From assembly GCF_030686865.1 (NCBI RefSeq), contig NZ_JAQYUS010000005.1:124001-188000 (forward strand): a stretch of 64,000 nt of DNA, written 5' to 3'. Positions 36,101 through 44,348 of this stretch are shown here, in pieces. Every line of letters begins with the position of its first letter. The first letter of the stretch is position 1. Made by a program: the position numbers and the translations under genes. The stretch comes from Kaistella sp. SH40-3. GTDB taxonomy: Bacteria > Bacteroidota > Bacteroidia > Flavobacteriales > Weeksellaceae. The notes below the pieces were generated by a model that saw only the letters and a list, made by a program, of their open reading frames with translations, searched no databases and was not told the origin of the DNA.

Positions 36101-39010
36101 AATGATGTACAAACGCAATCGGTTAATTTGACAATTGCTTCCGACAAAAAACCTTTGCGAATTGAAACCGTAACCTTCCGTGATAAATTACAACCTGGAC
36201 AAAAAGAAAAATGGACCGTTAAAGTTTTAGGTGAGGATAAAGAAAAGATCAACGCTGAAGTTTTGGCGAATATGTATGATAAATCTTTGGATCAATTCGC
36301 CAGCAATTCTTTTTCTTTCCGTCAAATTTATCAGAAAAATTTCATCCTAAATTCTTATGGAATTAATGAAAATTTGGCTCAGGAAAATTTTAACAAAAGA
36401 GTTTCATATTTAAAACAGAAAGGTGTAAATATTCCCTATTTTAATTGGTTTGATGGTCGTTTCGGGGGCGATTTCTTCACGGACACAGTTTCAGGAGTTC
36501 AAATTGATGCTTCGAAAAATGTAAATATTAAAATTAGAGGTGCCGCTTCACCTACGATGCAAGATTCTACAGTATCACAAGAGGTCCAGGGGGCACTTGG
36601 AATTAAAAAAAAGATATCAGCATTGACAGGAAAAGTTTCAGGTATCCAAATTTTAACGAATTACGAAATAAACGAAGTAGATTTCGAAAAAATTCCCGTC
36701 CGTCAAAATCTAAACGAAACCGCATTTTTCTATCCAAACTTAATGACTGATAAAGACGGAAATGTGACTTTTGAATTTACCTCGCCGGAAGCATTGACGC
36801 AATGGAAACTCATGTTTTTAGCGCACACCAAAGATGCACGTTCTGCAACTTTAGAAAAATCAGTCATTACACAAAAAGAGTTTTCTGTAACGCCGAATTA
36901 TCCAAGGTTTTTACGTGAAGGTGATAAACTGAATCTGCAATCAAAACTTTCAAGTTTGGTTGAAAAAAAATTAAGTGGAGTAGCGCAACTTCAGATTTTA
37001 GATGCTTTTACCAATGAGGATATTTCATCTAAATTTAATTTGGATGAAACTCAAAAATCCTTTGAATTAGCAGAAAATGGAAATTCTGTTGTGAATTGGA
37101 AATTAAAAGTTCCAAATGATGTTTCATCAATGATTATTAAAATCGTAGCAAAAGCCGGAAATTTTTCTGATGGCGAACAAAAAGCAATCGCTGTTTTACC
37201 GAACAGAATGTTGGTTACAGACGCCGTTCCAATCTTCGTAAAAGAAGGTCAAACTAAAACTTTTACTTTAGAAAATTTAGCAAAATATACTTCGAATACC
37301 GCAACTAATTTCTCTAATACTTTGGAATTGACGACCAATCCGATTTGGGAAATTATGTTTGCATTGCCAAGTTTGAAAAACGATCAAAATAATTCTGCCG
37401 ATGTCATTTTCAATAAATGGTTTGCCGATGTTTTGGCTTCCGAAATTTTTAAAGCGAATCCGAAACTGAAAACTGTTTTTGAAGAATATCAAAGCAAAGG
37501 TTTATTGGCTTCTAATTTGGAAAAAAATCAGGAGTTGAAACAATTGTTGCTGGAAGAAACGCCGTGGGTTTTAGAATCGAAAAATGAAACCGAACAAATG
37601 GAAAAACTCGCTAGATTATTCGATGCTAATAATATGCGAAATTCCATCAATGAAGATTGGAGCGAATTGCAGAAATTGCAAAATCCTGATGGTGGATTTT
37701 CCTGGTATCAAGGTTATCCGAGTTCTTATTACAACTCGCTTTACATCTTGAAAAATCTCGGGAAAGTTAATGAATGGCTCAAAGGAAATACGGCGGATTA
37801 TCAATCTTCCGAACAGAAAGAAATGGTTGCAAAACTCATTAATTATGTAGATTCAGAAGTTTTTAAATATTGGGACGTGAAGAAAGAATACGTTTGGAAT
37901 AATTATGTTCTCGACTATTTAGACACTCGAAATTATTGGAAAAAAGACTTTCCATTAAAAGGAAAAGGAGCACAACTGAAAACTTTAGTTATTCAAAAAG
38001 CACCAAAAGCCGAAATCAAAGATTTTACGTTCTTCGGTTTGCATCGTGCTGCTTTACTGTTCAATGATTATAAACTGCCAGTTTTATCTAAAAAATTATT
38101 GACTTATTTAAAAGAAACTTCAACCGAATCAGAAACGCAAGGAATTTACTGGAAACAAAATCTAAACGATTGGGGATGGTACAATTCCAAAACCGTTAAT
38201 CACGCCGGAGCGTTGGAAGCCTTCAATAAGTTAACTCCAAACGATACCAATTTTATTGAAGAAATGAAGATTTGGTTGATTACCCAAAAAGAAGTGAATT
38301 CTTGGGGAAGTTCGCGCGGAACAGCGGAAGTTATTTTTACTATTTTAAATTCCGGAAAATCTTGGACATCAAATGAAAGCGATAAAGCCACGATTATTTG
38401 GGGCGGAAAAGAACTCACCAATCCCGATACGAAAGCAACGGGTTATGTGAAATCAACTTTAAAAGAAGAAAAAATTGATAAAAATTTAGGAACAGTTACC
38501 GTTACCAAACCAGGTCCCGGAATTGTTCAAGGTGGATTATTTTGGCAATATTATGAGGATTTAGATAAAATTAAATCTTCTGAATCTTACCTTTCAATCA
38601 TCAAAGAATTGTACAAAAAAGTAAAAACCGTGAATGGTGAAGAATTGGTAAAAATTGCAGAAAACTCCCCATTAAAAGTTGGCGATAAAGTCACCGTAAG
38701 AATGATTTTAAACACCGACCGAAATATGGAATTCATTCATTTAAAAGATATGCGAGCAGCAGGTTTTGAACCTTTAAATATCATTTCCGGATACGAATGG
38801 AAAAACGGTTTAGGTTATTATCAATCGACGAAAGATGCGTCCACGAACTTCTATATTGAAAATATGCCGAAAGGAAAATATGTTTTCGAGTACGATTATA
38901 TTTGCAACGCATCAGGAATGTTTAGTAACGGAATTACGACTTTGCAAAATTATTACGCGCCACAAATGAACGCGCATACGAAAGGAACAAAAATTACGAT
39001 TACCGAATAA
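33116..39010 (+). CDS. Giant secreted alpha-2-macroglobulin family protein without thioester
   Basis: The 1964-residue exported protein has a signal peptide (MKNKFFTLVLFLFTLPAFFAQ). The MG2 domain is clear around residues 540-640 (IFIDRGIYRPGQIVYFKVIN), followed by MG domains, the A2M domain at about 1195-1290 (FFYPNLMTDKDGNVTFEFTSPEALTQWKL, split) and a helical TED-like domain (QNPDGGFSWYQGYPSSYYNS). The CxEQ thioester motif of trapping A2Ms is absent: the only cysteines seen are in DDCAFSNCK and YICNAS. Between about residues 1125 and 1180 a segment (VNIKIRGAASP ... SALTGKVSGIQI) resembles the plug of SusC-type TonB receptors. Such proteins are thought to protect the envelope or act in host contact. 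Confidence 0.92.
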   Translation: MKNKFFTLVLFLFTLPAFFAQKQYDLQWKKVSENYKTGKFKSNLPLISEIQNQAMKEDNPVQLMRSLKAEFSIINQTYDDIQNDTSSKFFTKLNGLDAKLKGDEKFLYQVLLVEFFNDYYNENQWQINQRTNINNQDFSQIETWSKLDFKNYLAKHFTDLELKKSELQKISMSKYKEIFEGTENLDYFPTLLDWNATNEIKFYNNSQLFTPNEKKVNQSKILGIYNELISKNSGNAKLYFQHQKINDDCAFSNCKDKIQQLQNLVKSSTEGDYKVLIIAEILDQLTADQKYNEALLLIKNTKQEYSKSKFLNNILNRENSILQPSLSINYETHTQANLPIHLVVDAKNVSKFSLNIYEVKDDQQNFLKYIANSYDKTRFPAVKKTLVRKESFDLQDLKDYKNHKTSLEIKSLPSGIYLAEYVVENSIQENFYFIATNSRIIFNKKDERKTSDDQLQIVNRENGKAVSNENLKIFEFTNDNKANSFTAKTDQSAIFKFPVSKDNQYYRYYLVQQPSTNDYNLMQVYGNQYYNEPKTNGEKNLAQIFIDRGIYRPGQIVYFKVINTKLLLDKESVASGISQEITLNDANGEKISSQKFTTNEFGSYHGSFTLPNGKLNGQFSLEVESDDLDRDATKYFRVEEYKRPKFEVTFDPIKEEYKYGQTIELKGKAMMFSGVALSNATVNYEIKKQNIRWRYFWWFPRGNDNQNSILGEVKTNDKGEFIIKLDLKKDETLEGIQVDNYEINASVTDINGETQSSTENVKVASVSHYIKTDDIKDTFTDEPLKITVETKNYNDQNLKKSYHVKLSKLQPKERIYRSNFESQIQDLPKFSNAEFIQKFPHDYFSKEEKDWKVEKILIEKTEQPSTDNSQLSTNLNLGKLAAGNYKLELYNIEGKDTIKIEKTFEVFDKRFLADSQKPYLKVLQPKAEFKRTEKAKIFIYSGIPDALINVYVQNGNGETLTEQKKFKNGILEYEVSFPKDESIDQINVQFQLVAFNDVQTQSVNLTIASDKKPLRIETVTFRDKLQPGQKEKWTVKVLGEDKEKINAEVLANMYDKSLDQFASNSFSFRQIYQKNFILNSYGINENLAQENFNKRVSYLKQKGVNIPYFNWFDGRFGGDFFTDTVSGVQIDASKNVNIKIRGAASPTMQDSTVSQEVQGALGIKKKISALTGKVSGIQILTNYEINEVDFEKIPVRQNLNETAFFYPNLMTDKDGNVTFEFTSPEALTQWKLMFLAHTKDARSATLEKSVITQKEFSVTPNYPRFLREGDKLNLQSKLSSLVEKKLSGVAQLQILDAFTNEDISSKFNLDETQKSFELAENGNSVVNWKLKVPNDVSSMIIKIVAKAGNFSDGEQKAIAVLPNRMLVTDAVPIFVKEGQTKTFTLENLAKYTSNTATNFSNTLELTTNPIWEIMFALPSLKNDQNNSADVIFNKWFADVLASEIFKANPKLKTVFEEYQSKGLLASNLEKNQELKQLLLEETPWVLESKNETEQMEKLARLFDANNMRNSINEDWSELQKLQNPDGGFSWYQGYPSSYYNSLYILKNLGKVNEWLKGNTADYQSSEQKEMVAKLINYVDSEVFKYWDVKKEYVWNNYVLDYLDTRNYWKKDFPLKGKGAQLKTLVIQKAPKAEIKDFTFFGLHRAALLFNDYKLPVLSKKLLTYLKETSTESETQGIYWKQNLNDWGWYNSKTVNHAGALEAFNKLTPNDTNFIEEMKIWLITQKEVNSWGSSRGTAEVIFTILNSGKSWTSNESDKATIIWGGKELTNPDTKATGYVKSTLKEEKIDKNLGTVTVTKPGPGIVQGGLFWQYYEDLDKIKSSESYLSIIKELYKKVKTVNGEELVKIAENSPLKVGDKVTVRMILNTDRNMEFIHLKDMRAAGFEPLNIISGYEWKNGLGYYQSTKDASTNFYIENMPKGKYVFEYDYICNASGMFSNGITTLQNYYAPQMNAHTKGTKITITE

Positions 39011-39033
39011 TCTACTTTGTCAAAGTTTTATCC

Positions 39034-39066
39034 AAATCCGTTTCAGTTTTGAAGCGGATTTTTTTT
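39034..39066 (+). terminator. Terminator of the alpha-2-macroglobulin gene
   Basis: AAATCCGTTTCA pairs with TGAAGCGGATTT (one mismatch) around GTTT and is followed by eight T, 24 bases past the stop. Confidence 0.85.
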
Positions 39067-39139
39067 GGTTGGACCGAAAAACTCAAACGCATATTTTTTC
39101 GTAGATTTATTTAGGAATAGAGGAGGATCAATTTCAACA

Positions 39140-39181
39140 TTTCCCCGACATGGGAAAATGCGTTTTTTGACAAATGTCAAA
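39140..39181 (+). promoter_or_regulatory. Two palindromes upstream of the efflux operon; the second is FNR-like
   Basis: TTTCCC (39140-39145) and GGGAAA (39152-39157) form one inverted repeat. TTTGACA (39166-39172) and TGTCAAA (39175-39181) form a second, perfect one, whose TTGAC-N4-GTCAA core has the spacing of FNR/Crp sites (TTGAT-N4-ATCAA). A -7-like CAACTTTG lies at 39203-39210, which puts the palindrome centre about 42 bases before the expected start, a class II activator position. A Crp/Fnr regulator is encoded at 43279. Confidence 0.45.
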
Positions 39182-39236
39182 GGATTTGATTTCCATTCTC
39201 CGCAACTTTGTACCATCAAACAAACAAATAGAGAAA

Positions 39237-40643
39237 ATGAAAACGTTTAAAAATAATTTGGGCAAATTGCTGCTGCTTTTTCCAGCATTCCTATTTGCGC
39301 AACAAGCACCGACTTTACAGGAATTGATCGATCATGCTTTGGTGAACGACGGAACATTAACGCAACAAGCGCTTGAAAATAAATACACCAAACTCGATGA
39401 TCAAAAACTGAAAGATGTTTTTCTTCCGAAAGTTGAAGTTTCCGGAAAAACCGGTTATCTGTACGCAAGCGCTCATTTAAAATCTCCGGAATTCGGTATT
39501 CCTGCAATTCCTCCAATCTTTCCCGGTGCGATTATTCCCGAAGGTCAACTTAATAATAACCTGAATATTTCCGGAATTTCTGCCATGGCAAAAGCCGAAG
39601 CAACTGCTTTAATTTATTCCGGTGGAAAAGTGAAATATCTGAAAGAAGCGAACAAGGAGAAAAATATTTCAGAAAACTTATTGATGCAGAAAAGCCGTGA
39701 TGAAATCATTACGGAGATTTCAAAAGCGTATGATCAAATGGCTTTGGTTCAGGAATCGAAAAAAGTTTTAGACGAAGCGAAAAAACGTTTAGACATCAAT
39801 AAAAAAACGGCTGACAAAGCATTGGGTTACGGATTAATTACGCCTTACGATCACAAAAAAATTGAATTGGCTCAAGCAACTTTGGATTCCAAATTAGTAG
39901 AGTACGAAGGAAAAAAAGAATTGCTGATTACCCAAATCGAAATATTGACTGGAATCGAAAGAGAAAGAATCGCTTTAATTCAACCACAACTGCAAACGAT
40001 AATTTACGAAGTTCTCGATCAGAATATTGAAAATAGAGTAGAGATTCAAGCCTTGGATCACGGAATAAAAGCCACTGATTTTAAAATTAAAGCCGAGGAA
40101 AGATGGTGGATTCCAAAAGTTCAGGCACAAACTTCAGTGAGTTATTTTGGACTTTTTAATAATAATATTTCTACTTCAAAAGAACTCTTGCCAAATACCG
40201 GAAAAAAACTGGATTTGAGTCCGGCTGCTTTAAATATTTTGCCAATTTTTCAGGCTGGGATTGGTTTTAAATGGGATGTCTTAGATGGAAATGAAGGAAA
40301 ATATCAGGTTGAAAAAGCCAAGATTGAAAAAGAGATTTTAGAAAATAAAAAACGCGATGCCTCCAAAAAATTGAATCTGAATTTAGCCAATAATCAAACG
40401 AATTATACGATTGCAAACGCCCAAATAAAGTTGAAAGAAAAATCCAGAGAAATTGCAAAACAAGGTTTAGAACAAGTTGAGAAAGAATTCCGTTACGGAA
40501 CCAAAACTTCATCTGCCTTAATCGATGCTGAAAATGATTTAGAAAACGCAGAACTGGAATATCAGAACGCCATCTTTAATCAAAGAAGAAGCGCTATCGA
40601 ACTTATGAAATCTACGCAGAATTTGCAGATTGAAAAACTTTAA
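39237..40643 (+). CDS. TolC-family outer membrane efflux protein
   Basis: Outer membrane channel of a tripartite efflux or export pump. From ATG 39237 the protein has 468 residues with a clean signal peptide (MKTFKNNLGKLLLLFPAFLFAQ). The frame is open upstream to 39174, but the additional 21 residues lie before the signal peptide and over the promoter region, so that start is rejected. Two long coiled-coil helix pairs (about 130-250 and 360-465) and the pattern of the OEP family (QAPTLQELIDHALVNDG near the N-terminus, ending IELMKSTQNLQIEKL) are clear. It is the first gene of the operon that continues with an HlyD protein and an ABC-2 permease. Confidence 0.92.
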   Translation: MKTFKNNLGKLLLLFPAFLFAQQAPTLQELIDHALVNDGTLTQQALENKYTKLDDQKLKDVFLPKVEVSGKTGYLYASAHLKSPEFGIPAIPPIFPGAIIPEGQLNNNLNISGISAMAKAEATALIYSGGKVKYLKEANKEKNISENLLMQKSRDEIITEISKAYDQMALVQESKKVLDEAKKRLDINKKTADKALGYGLITPYDHKKIELAQATLDSKLVEYEGKKELLITQIEILTGIERERIALIQPQLQTIIYEVLDQNIENRVEIQALDHGIKATDFKIKAEERWWIPKVQAQTSVSYFGLFNNNISTSKELLPNTGKKLDLSPAALNILPIFQAGIGFKWDVLDGNEGKYQVEKAKIEKEILENKKRDASKKLNLNLANNQTNYTIANAQIKLKEKSREIAKQGLEQVEKEFRYGTKTSSALIDAENDLENAELEYQNAIFNQRRSAIELMKSTQNLQIEKL

Positions 40644-40747
40644 ATTAAAGAGGACAGACTAAAAGATAATAGATAATAGACTTTTAGATAAGAGAAAAAG
40701 ACGGACGAAAATTCCTTCAACATTACAACAACAAACAAACAATAGAC

Positions 40748-41707
40748 ATGAAAAATACTATATTAACTTCTTTGGCTTTCGCAAGTGTTCTCGCACTTTC
40801 GGGCTGTAAAGAATCAAAACCTGAAAGAGCAATTGTGGGCAAAACGAAAAAGGAAATTGTTTCCTTCGCACCAAAATTAACCGGAAGAATTCTCACCATT
40901 AAAGTAGAAGAAGGACAAACCGTGAAAGTGGGCGATACGCTTGCAATTTTAGATGTTCCGGAAGTTTCCGCGAGAATTGCGCAGGCAAAAGGTGCAACTT
41001 CTGCAGCCAGAGCGCAAGTTCAAATGGCGAAAAATGGCGCAACCAACGATCAACTTCGTCAGTTGAAAGCCAAACAAAAAGGTTTACAAGAGCAGTTTCA
41101 ATATGCTCAGAAATCTTTTAACAGAGCAAAAAATATGTATAATGATAGTTTACTTTCGCCCCAAAATTACGACGAATATTTTGCAAAATACCAAGGTGCA
41201 AAAGCACAGTTGGATGCGGTGAATGCTGAACTTCATGATGTACAGTCCGGAACGCGCTACGAAAAAATTGAAATGGCTCAAGGACAAGCAAATCAAGCAG
41301 CCGGTGCATTGCAGGAAGCGAATATTGCGAATTCTGAAAAATATATTATCGCCACCAATGACATGGAAATTGAAACCATCGCTTTGAACAAAGGAGAATT
41401 GGCAACGGCAGGTTATCCGCTTTTCACAGGTTATATTCCTGAAACTTCGTATTTCCGATTTACGATTCCTGAAAGTAAAATTGCAAAATATCAAAAAGGA
41501 ATGACCGTGAAAATGTTGGTGAATTATAATAAAAAAGAATTTACCGGAAAAATTGTCGCCATCAAACAACTGGCAAAATATGCAGATATTACGACCGCTT
41601 TCCCTGATTACGAACCGGAAGAAGCGATTTACGAAATCAAAGTAGTGCCCGAAAATCAGAAGGCAGCAAAAGATATTTTGGTGAATTCTAACGTGACTTT
41701 AAAGTAA
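40748..41707 (+). CDS. HlyD/MFP-family membrane fusion lipoprotein
   Basis: Periplasmic adaptor that connects an inner membrane pump to TolC. The 319-residue protein has a lipoprotein signal peptide (MKNTILTSLAFASVLALSGC). The barrel-sandwich (lipoyl-like) half-domains are seen at GRILTIKVEEGQTVKVGDTLAILD, split over residues 50-72, and in the second half after the coiled coil (ARIAQAKGATSAARAQVQMAK ... GAKAQLDAVNAELHD). The beta-barrel follows (FRFTIPESKIAKYQKGMTVK). It is 104 bases from the TolC gene; the gap carries an AT-rich repetitive stretch. Confidence 0.9.
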   Translation: MKNTILTSLAFASVLALSGCKESKPERAIVGKTKKEIVSFAPKLTGRILTIKVEEGQTVKVGDTLAILDVPEVSARIAQAKGATSAARAQVQMAKNGATNDQLRQLKAKQKGLQEQFQYAQKSFNRAKNMYNDSLLSPQNYDEYFAKYQGAKAQLDAVNAELHDVQSGTRYEKIEMAQGQANQAAGALQEANIANSEKYIIATNDMEIETIALNKGELATAGYPLFTGYIPETSYFRFTIPESKIAKYQKGMTVKMLVNYNKKEFTGKIVAIKQLAKYADITTAFPDYEPEEAIYEIKVVPENQKAAKDILVNSNVTLK

Positions 41708-41729
41708 TTGTATAATTAAAAGTCACAAA

Positions 41730-42971
41730 ATGAAACAGATCAAATATTTATTAAAAAGGGAATTCCGCCTGTTCTTAACGAACAAAACCTTGATTTCGGT
41801 TTTCTTTTTAGCGCCGGTTTTCTATGCGTTATTGATTGGATTTACTTACCAATCCGGGAAAGTAGAAAACATTCCCGTGATCGTGGTGAATCACGACAAC
41901 ACGCCTTTATCCGATCAACTTTTGGAAATGCTTCAGGACAGCAAAGCGATAAAAGTGCTGAGTTACATCAACGAACCAGCAAACCTGAAAGATGAAACCA
42001 TAAAAACGGAAGCAGCCGCTGTAATCATCATTCCCGAAAGGTTTGAAGCCATGATGCTGCAGAAAAAATATCCGGAAGTGAATGTTTATGTGAACACCTC
42101 AAACGTGTTGACCGCAAACTTTGCGACGAAAGCCATTCAACAAACTCTCGGAACTTTTTCCGCCGGAGCAGAAATAAAAGCCCTACAAAAAAAAGGGATG
42201 AATGCCGATTTGGCAAAAACCCAGTTCGAACCTTTCAAAGCGAATTATATTACGCTCTTCAACACGACCAGCAATTACCTTATTTTTATGTGGCCTGCAA
42301 TGATGGCGGTCGTTTTACAGCAGGTGATTTTACTCGCGATGGCTGTTTCATTTTCGGAAGAATTTAAAAGAGAATCTTTCATCAAAGATTTCGCAGGGAA
42401 GGAAAAATATGCCGTTGCCGTTATGGCGATAAAATGTCTGCCAATCTGGGTTTTTGCGAATTTCAACATTCTTTTCTTTTATCTGTGCAGTCTCTATTTC
42501 AAGATTCCCGTCCCGGATAATGTCTGGAATTTCTTTTTAATCACGGCAGTTTTTGTTGTTGCAGCAACCAATCTGGGCGTTTTGGTAAGTATCGTAATTC
42601 CAGATGCGCTGAAAGCAACTCAGTATTTAATGGTGATCGCGTCACCTGCATTTATCATCAGTGGATTTACGTGGCCGACTTACGCCATGCCGGAATTTAT
42701 CAAAAACTTTACGGCAATTATTCCTTTAACGCCGTATTTAGAAGCGCTGAAGATTATGGTTGTTCAAAACGGATCTGCAATTTTGACGAAAAAATATCTG
42801 GTTCACTTGCTGATTTTAGGTTGGGTTTATTTCATTATCGGCTGGATCGCTTTGAAAATTAAAATCCATTTCCTATTCAAAAAATACAATATTTCAGAAG
42901 ATTACGAGGAGGAAATTCCTACGGAGGAGAATCCGAACTTAATCATCGACGATGAAAATTTTCTGAATTAA
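41730..42971 (+). CDS. ABC-2 type transporter permease
   Basis: Inner membrane component of an exporter. The 413 residues hold one N-terminal helix (about 20-38), a long periplasmic domain (about 40-175) and five C-terminal helices (about 180-400) characteristic of the ABC-2/YhhJ family. The C-terminal tail is acidic (EDYEEEIPTEENPN). It follows the HlyD gene by 22 bases. No ATPase gene is found in the operon; the ATP-binding subunit must be encoded elsewhere, or the permease works with another ATPase. A UUCG-loop terminator follows. Confidence 0.9.
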   Translation: MKQIKYLLKREFRLFLTNKTLISVFFLAPVFYALLIGFTYQSGKVENIPVIVVNHDNTPLSDQLLEMLQDSKAIKVLSYINEPANLKDETIKTEAAAVIIIPERFEAMMLQKKYPEVNVYVNTSNVLTANFATKAIQQTLGTFSAGAEIKALQKKGMNADLAKTQFEPFKANYITLFNTTSNYLIFMWPAMMAVVLQQVILLAMAVSFSEEFKRESFIKDFAGKEKYAVAVMAIKCLPIWVFANFNILFFYLCSLYFKIPVPDNVWNFFLITAVFVVAATNLGVLVSIVIPDALKATQYLMVIASPAFIISGFTWPTYAMPEFIKNFTAIIPLTPYLEALKIMVVQNGSAILTKKYLVHLLILGWVYFIIGWIALKIKIHFLFKKYNISEDYEEEIPTEENPNLIIDDENFLN

Positions 42972-43003
42972 AAAATAACAGTTTTCATACTGTTTGTTTG
43001 TTG

Positions 43004-43039
43004 AGAACGTCTGGACTTCGGTTTAGACGTTCTTTTTTT
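43004..43039 (+). terminator. Terminator of the efflux operon with a UUCG tetraloop
   Basis: AGAACGTCTGGAC and GTTTAGACGTTCT pair around TTCG, followed by seven T. A UUCG loop gives an especially stable hairpin. Confidence 0.92.
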
Positions 43040-43101
43040 AGTGTTGTTATGGCAGACATTTGGCAAAGCCGAATCTTTTTTATTTTTTATTGTTTTTTAT
43101 G

Positions 43102-43191
43102 GCAGCGATTTCCGCCTTCCACTCCCAATCTTTTTTTGCCAATGCTTTGCCCCTACAAAAAAAAAGGATTTCCGTTCAAGTCGGGCTGCAG
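43102..43191 (+). repeat. Dispersed intergenic repeat, copy C
   Basis: Contains CCGCCTTCCACTCCCAATC then a T-rich arm, a loop, an A-rich arm with AAAAAGGAT, and TTCCGTTCAAGTCGGGCTG. The order and flanks match copies A (21952-22057) and B (63428-63508). Otherwise the 307 bases between the efflux operon and the regulator carry only the terminator and a -7 box (TATTTTTG, 43255-43262). Confidence 0.65.
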
Positions 43192-43278
43192 ATTATGCTT
43201 CTTTCACCAGTAATTATTAATTCAAAGTCTCTGCATCTTTACCAGATTCTTTTAGTATTTTTGTGAAAACCACATTAC

Positions 43279-43839
43279 GTGAAACTTTTAGAACAAATTT
43301 CAAAATACATCAAATTAGATCCGATTACGGAAGACTTTTTCCGAACTGAAACGCAAACCAAAACTTTTCCAAAAGGCGAATTATTAAGCCATCAGAATTC
43401 CTACAACCGCAACGTTTATTACATGGAAGATGGTTTGGCGCGAACCTATTATTTTGAAAAAGGAAAAGACATTACCACCAATTTTTATTCAGAAGGAAAA
43501 TCGTTTGGCAGCATCGACACGATTTTCGCAAATGTTCCTTCCATTTATAATATTGAAACTTTAGAAGAAAGCACCATTACCTTTTGTGACTATAAAAAGT
43601 TAGAAGAACTATGTTCGGTTTCTTTAACTTCAGCCAATTTCAGTCGGTTTATTTTGGGGAATTTAATGACGCAAATGACCAAAAGAATCAGTTCACTTCA
43701 ACACATGACGGCGAAAGAAAAATATGCCCAACTTTTGGAAGAAAATCCCAACATTATTCTGCGTGCTCCTTTGGGAATGATTGCGACTTATCTGGGAATT
43801 TCGCAGGAAACATTAAGTAGAATCAGAAGTGAAATTTAA
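43279..43839 (+). CDS. Crp/Fnr-family transcriptional regulator
   Basis: The 186-residue protein has a cyclic-nucleotide-binding-type beta roll (about 1-115, e.g. TKTFPKGELLSHQNSYNRNVYYMEDGLARTYYF split) and a C-terminal helix-turn-helix (APLGMIATYLGISQETLSRIRSEI, split over the last 28 residues). The recognition helix contains E-T-L-S-R, the E--SR arrangement of FNR, which reads TTGAT-type half sites. There is no N-terminal FNR cysteine cluster, so oxygen sensing by a Fe-S cluster is unlikely. The start is GTG. It lies 307 bases after the efflux operon and before the small-protein cluster, both possible targets. Confidence 0.9.
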   Translation: MKLLEQISKYIKLDPITEDFFRTETQTKTFPKGELLSHQNSYNRNVYYMEDGLARTYYFEKGKDITTNFYSEGKSFGSIDTIFANVPSIYNIETLEESTITFCDYKKLEELCSVSLTSANFSRFILGNLMTQMTKRISSLQHMTAKEKYAQLLEENPNIILRAPLGMIATYLGISQETLSRIRSEI

Positions 43840-43891
43840 TTTGAAAATAGTACGTTAATAATTTCTATTTTTGTTAAAGTAAAACCAAACT

Positions 43892-44347
43892 ATGCAAGAC
43901 ATCTTCAACGCGAAAGAAGCACAAAACTATATCGACAGAATCAACAAACTTACTCCCGAAACGAAAGGGAAGTGGGGTACCATGAGCGTGGACCAAATGC
44001 TGGCTCACTGCAACGTCACTTATGAAATGGTTTATGAAGCCCAAAAACATAAAGCACCAAGCGGAATTGCGAAGTTTATTTTAAAGAATTTTGTAAAACC
44101 AAAAGTAGTGGGAGAAAAATCCTATTCGCAAAATTCGCCAACGGCACCACAGTTTAAAATACATGGAGATCAGGATTTCGATTTAGAAAAAAAACGATTA
44201 ATCGGCTTCATTCAAAAAACACAACAGTTAGGGAGAGACGCATTTGACGGAAAAGAATCGTTCTCTTTCGGAAAACTAAAAGCGCAGGAATGGAACAATA
44301 TGTTTGCGAAACATTTGAATCATCATCTGGAACAATTTGGAGTTTAA
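43892..44347 (+). CDS. DUF1569/DinB-like small protein
   Basis: A 151-residue protein that fits DUF1569, a relative of the DinB/YfiT four-helix metalloenzyme fold. Metal ligands of this fold are usually three His; here candidates are H39 (MLAHCNVTYEM) and the pair in the C-terminal KHLNHHLEQFG. Family members are often thiol-dependent transferases or of unknown function. It starts 53 bases after the regulator gene and has its own TATTTTTG -7 box (43866-43873). Confidence 0.8.
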   Translation: MQDIFNAKEAQNYIDRINKLTPETKGKWGTMSVDQMLAHCNVTYEMVYEAQKHKAPSGIAKFILKNFVKPKVVGEKSYSQNSPTAPQFKIHGDQDFDLEKKRLIGFIQKTQQLGRDAFDGKESFSFGKLKAQEWNNMFAKHLNHHLEQFGV

Positions 44348-44348
44348 T

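Noticed and set aside
39174-39236. Upstream extension of the TolC-like protein by 21 residues.
   Set aside because: The extension overlaps the palindrome and -7 box and would precede a complete signal peptide.
40660-40700. Direct repeats of AGATAATAG before the HlyD gene.
   Set aside because: Short, AT-rich and probably slippage products; no function can be supported.
43060-43266. Open frame of 68 codons between the efflux operon and the regulator.
   Set aside because: It coincides with repeat copy C and a T-rich stretch; no sign of a coding gene.
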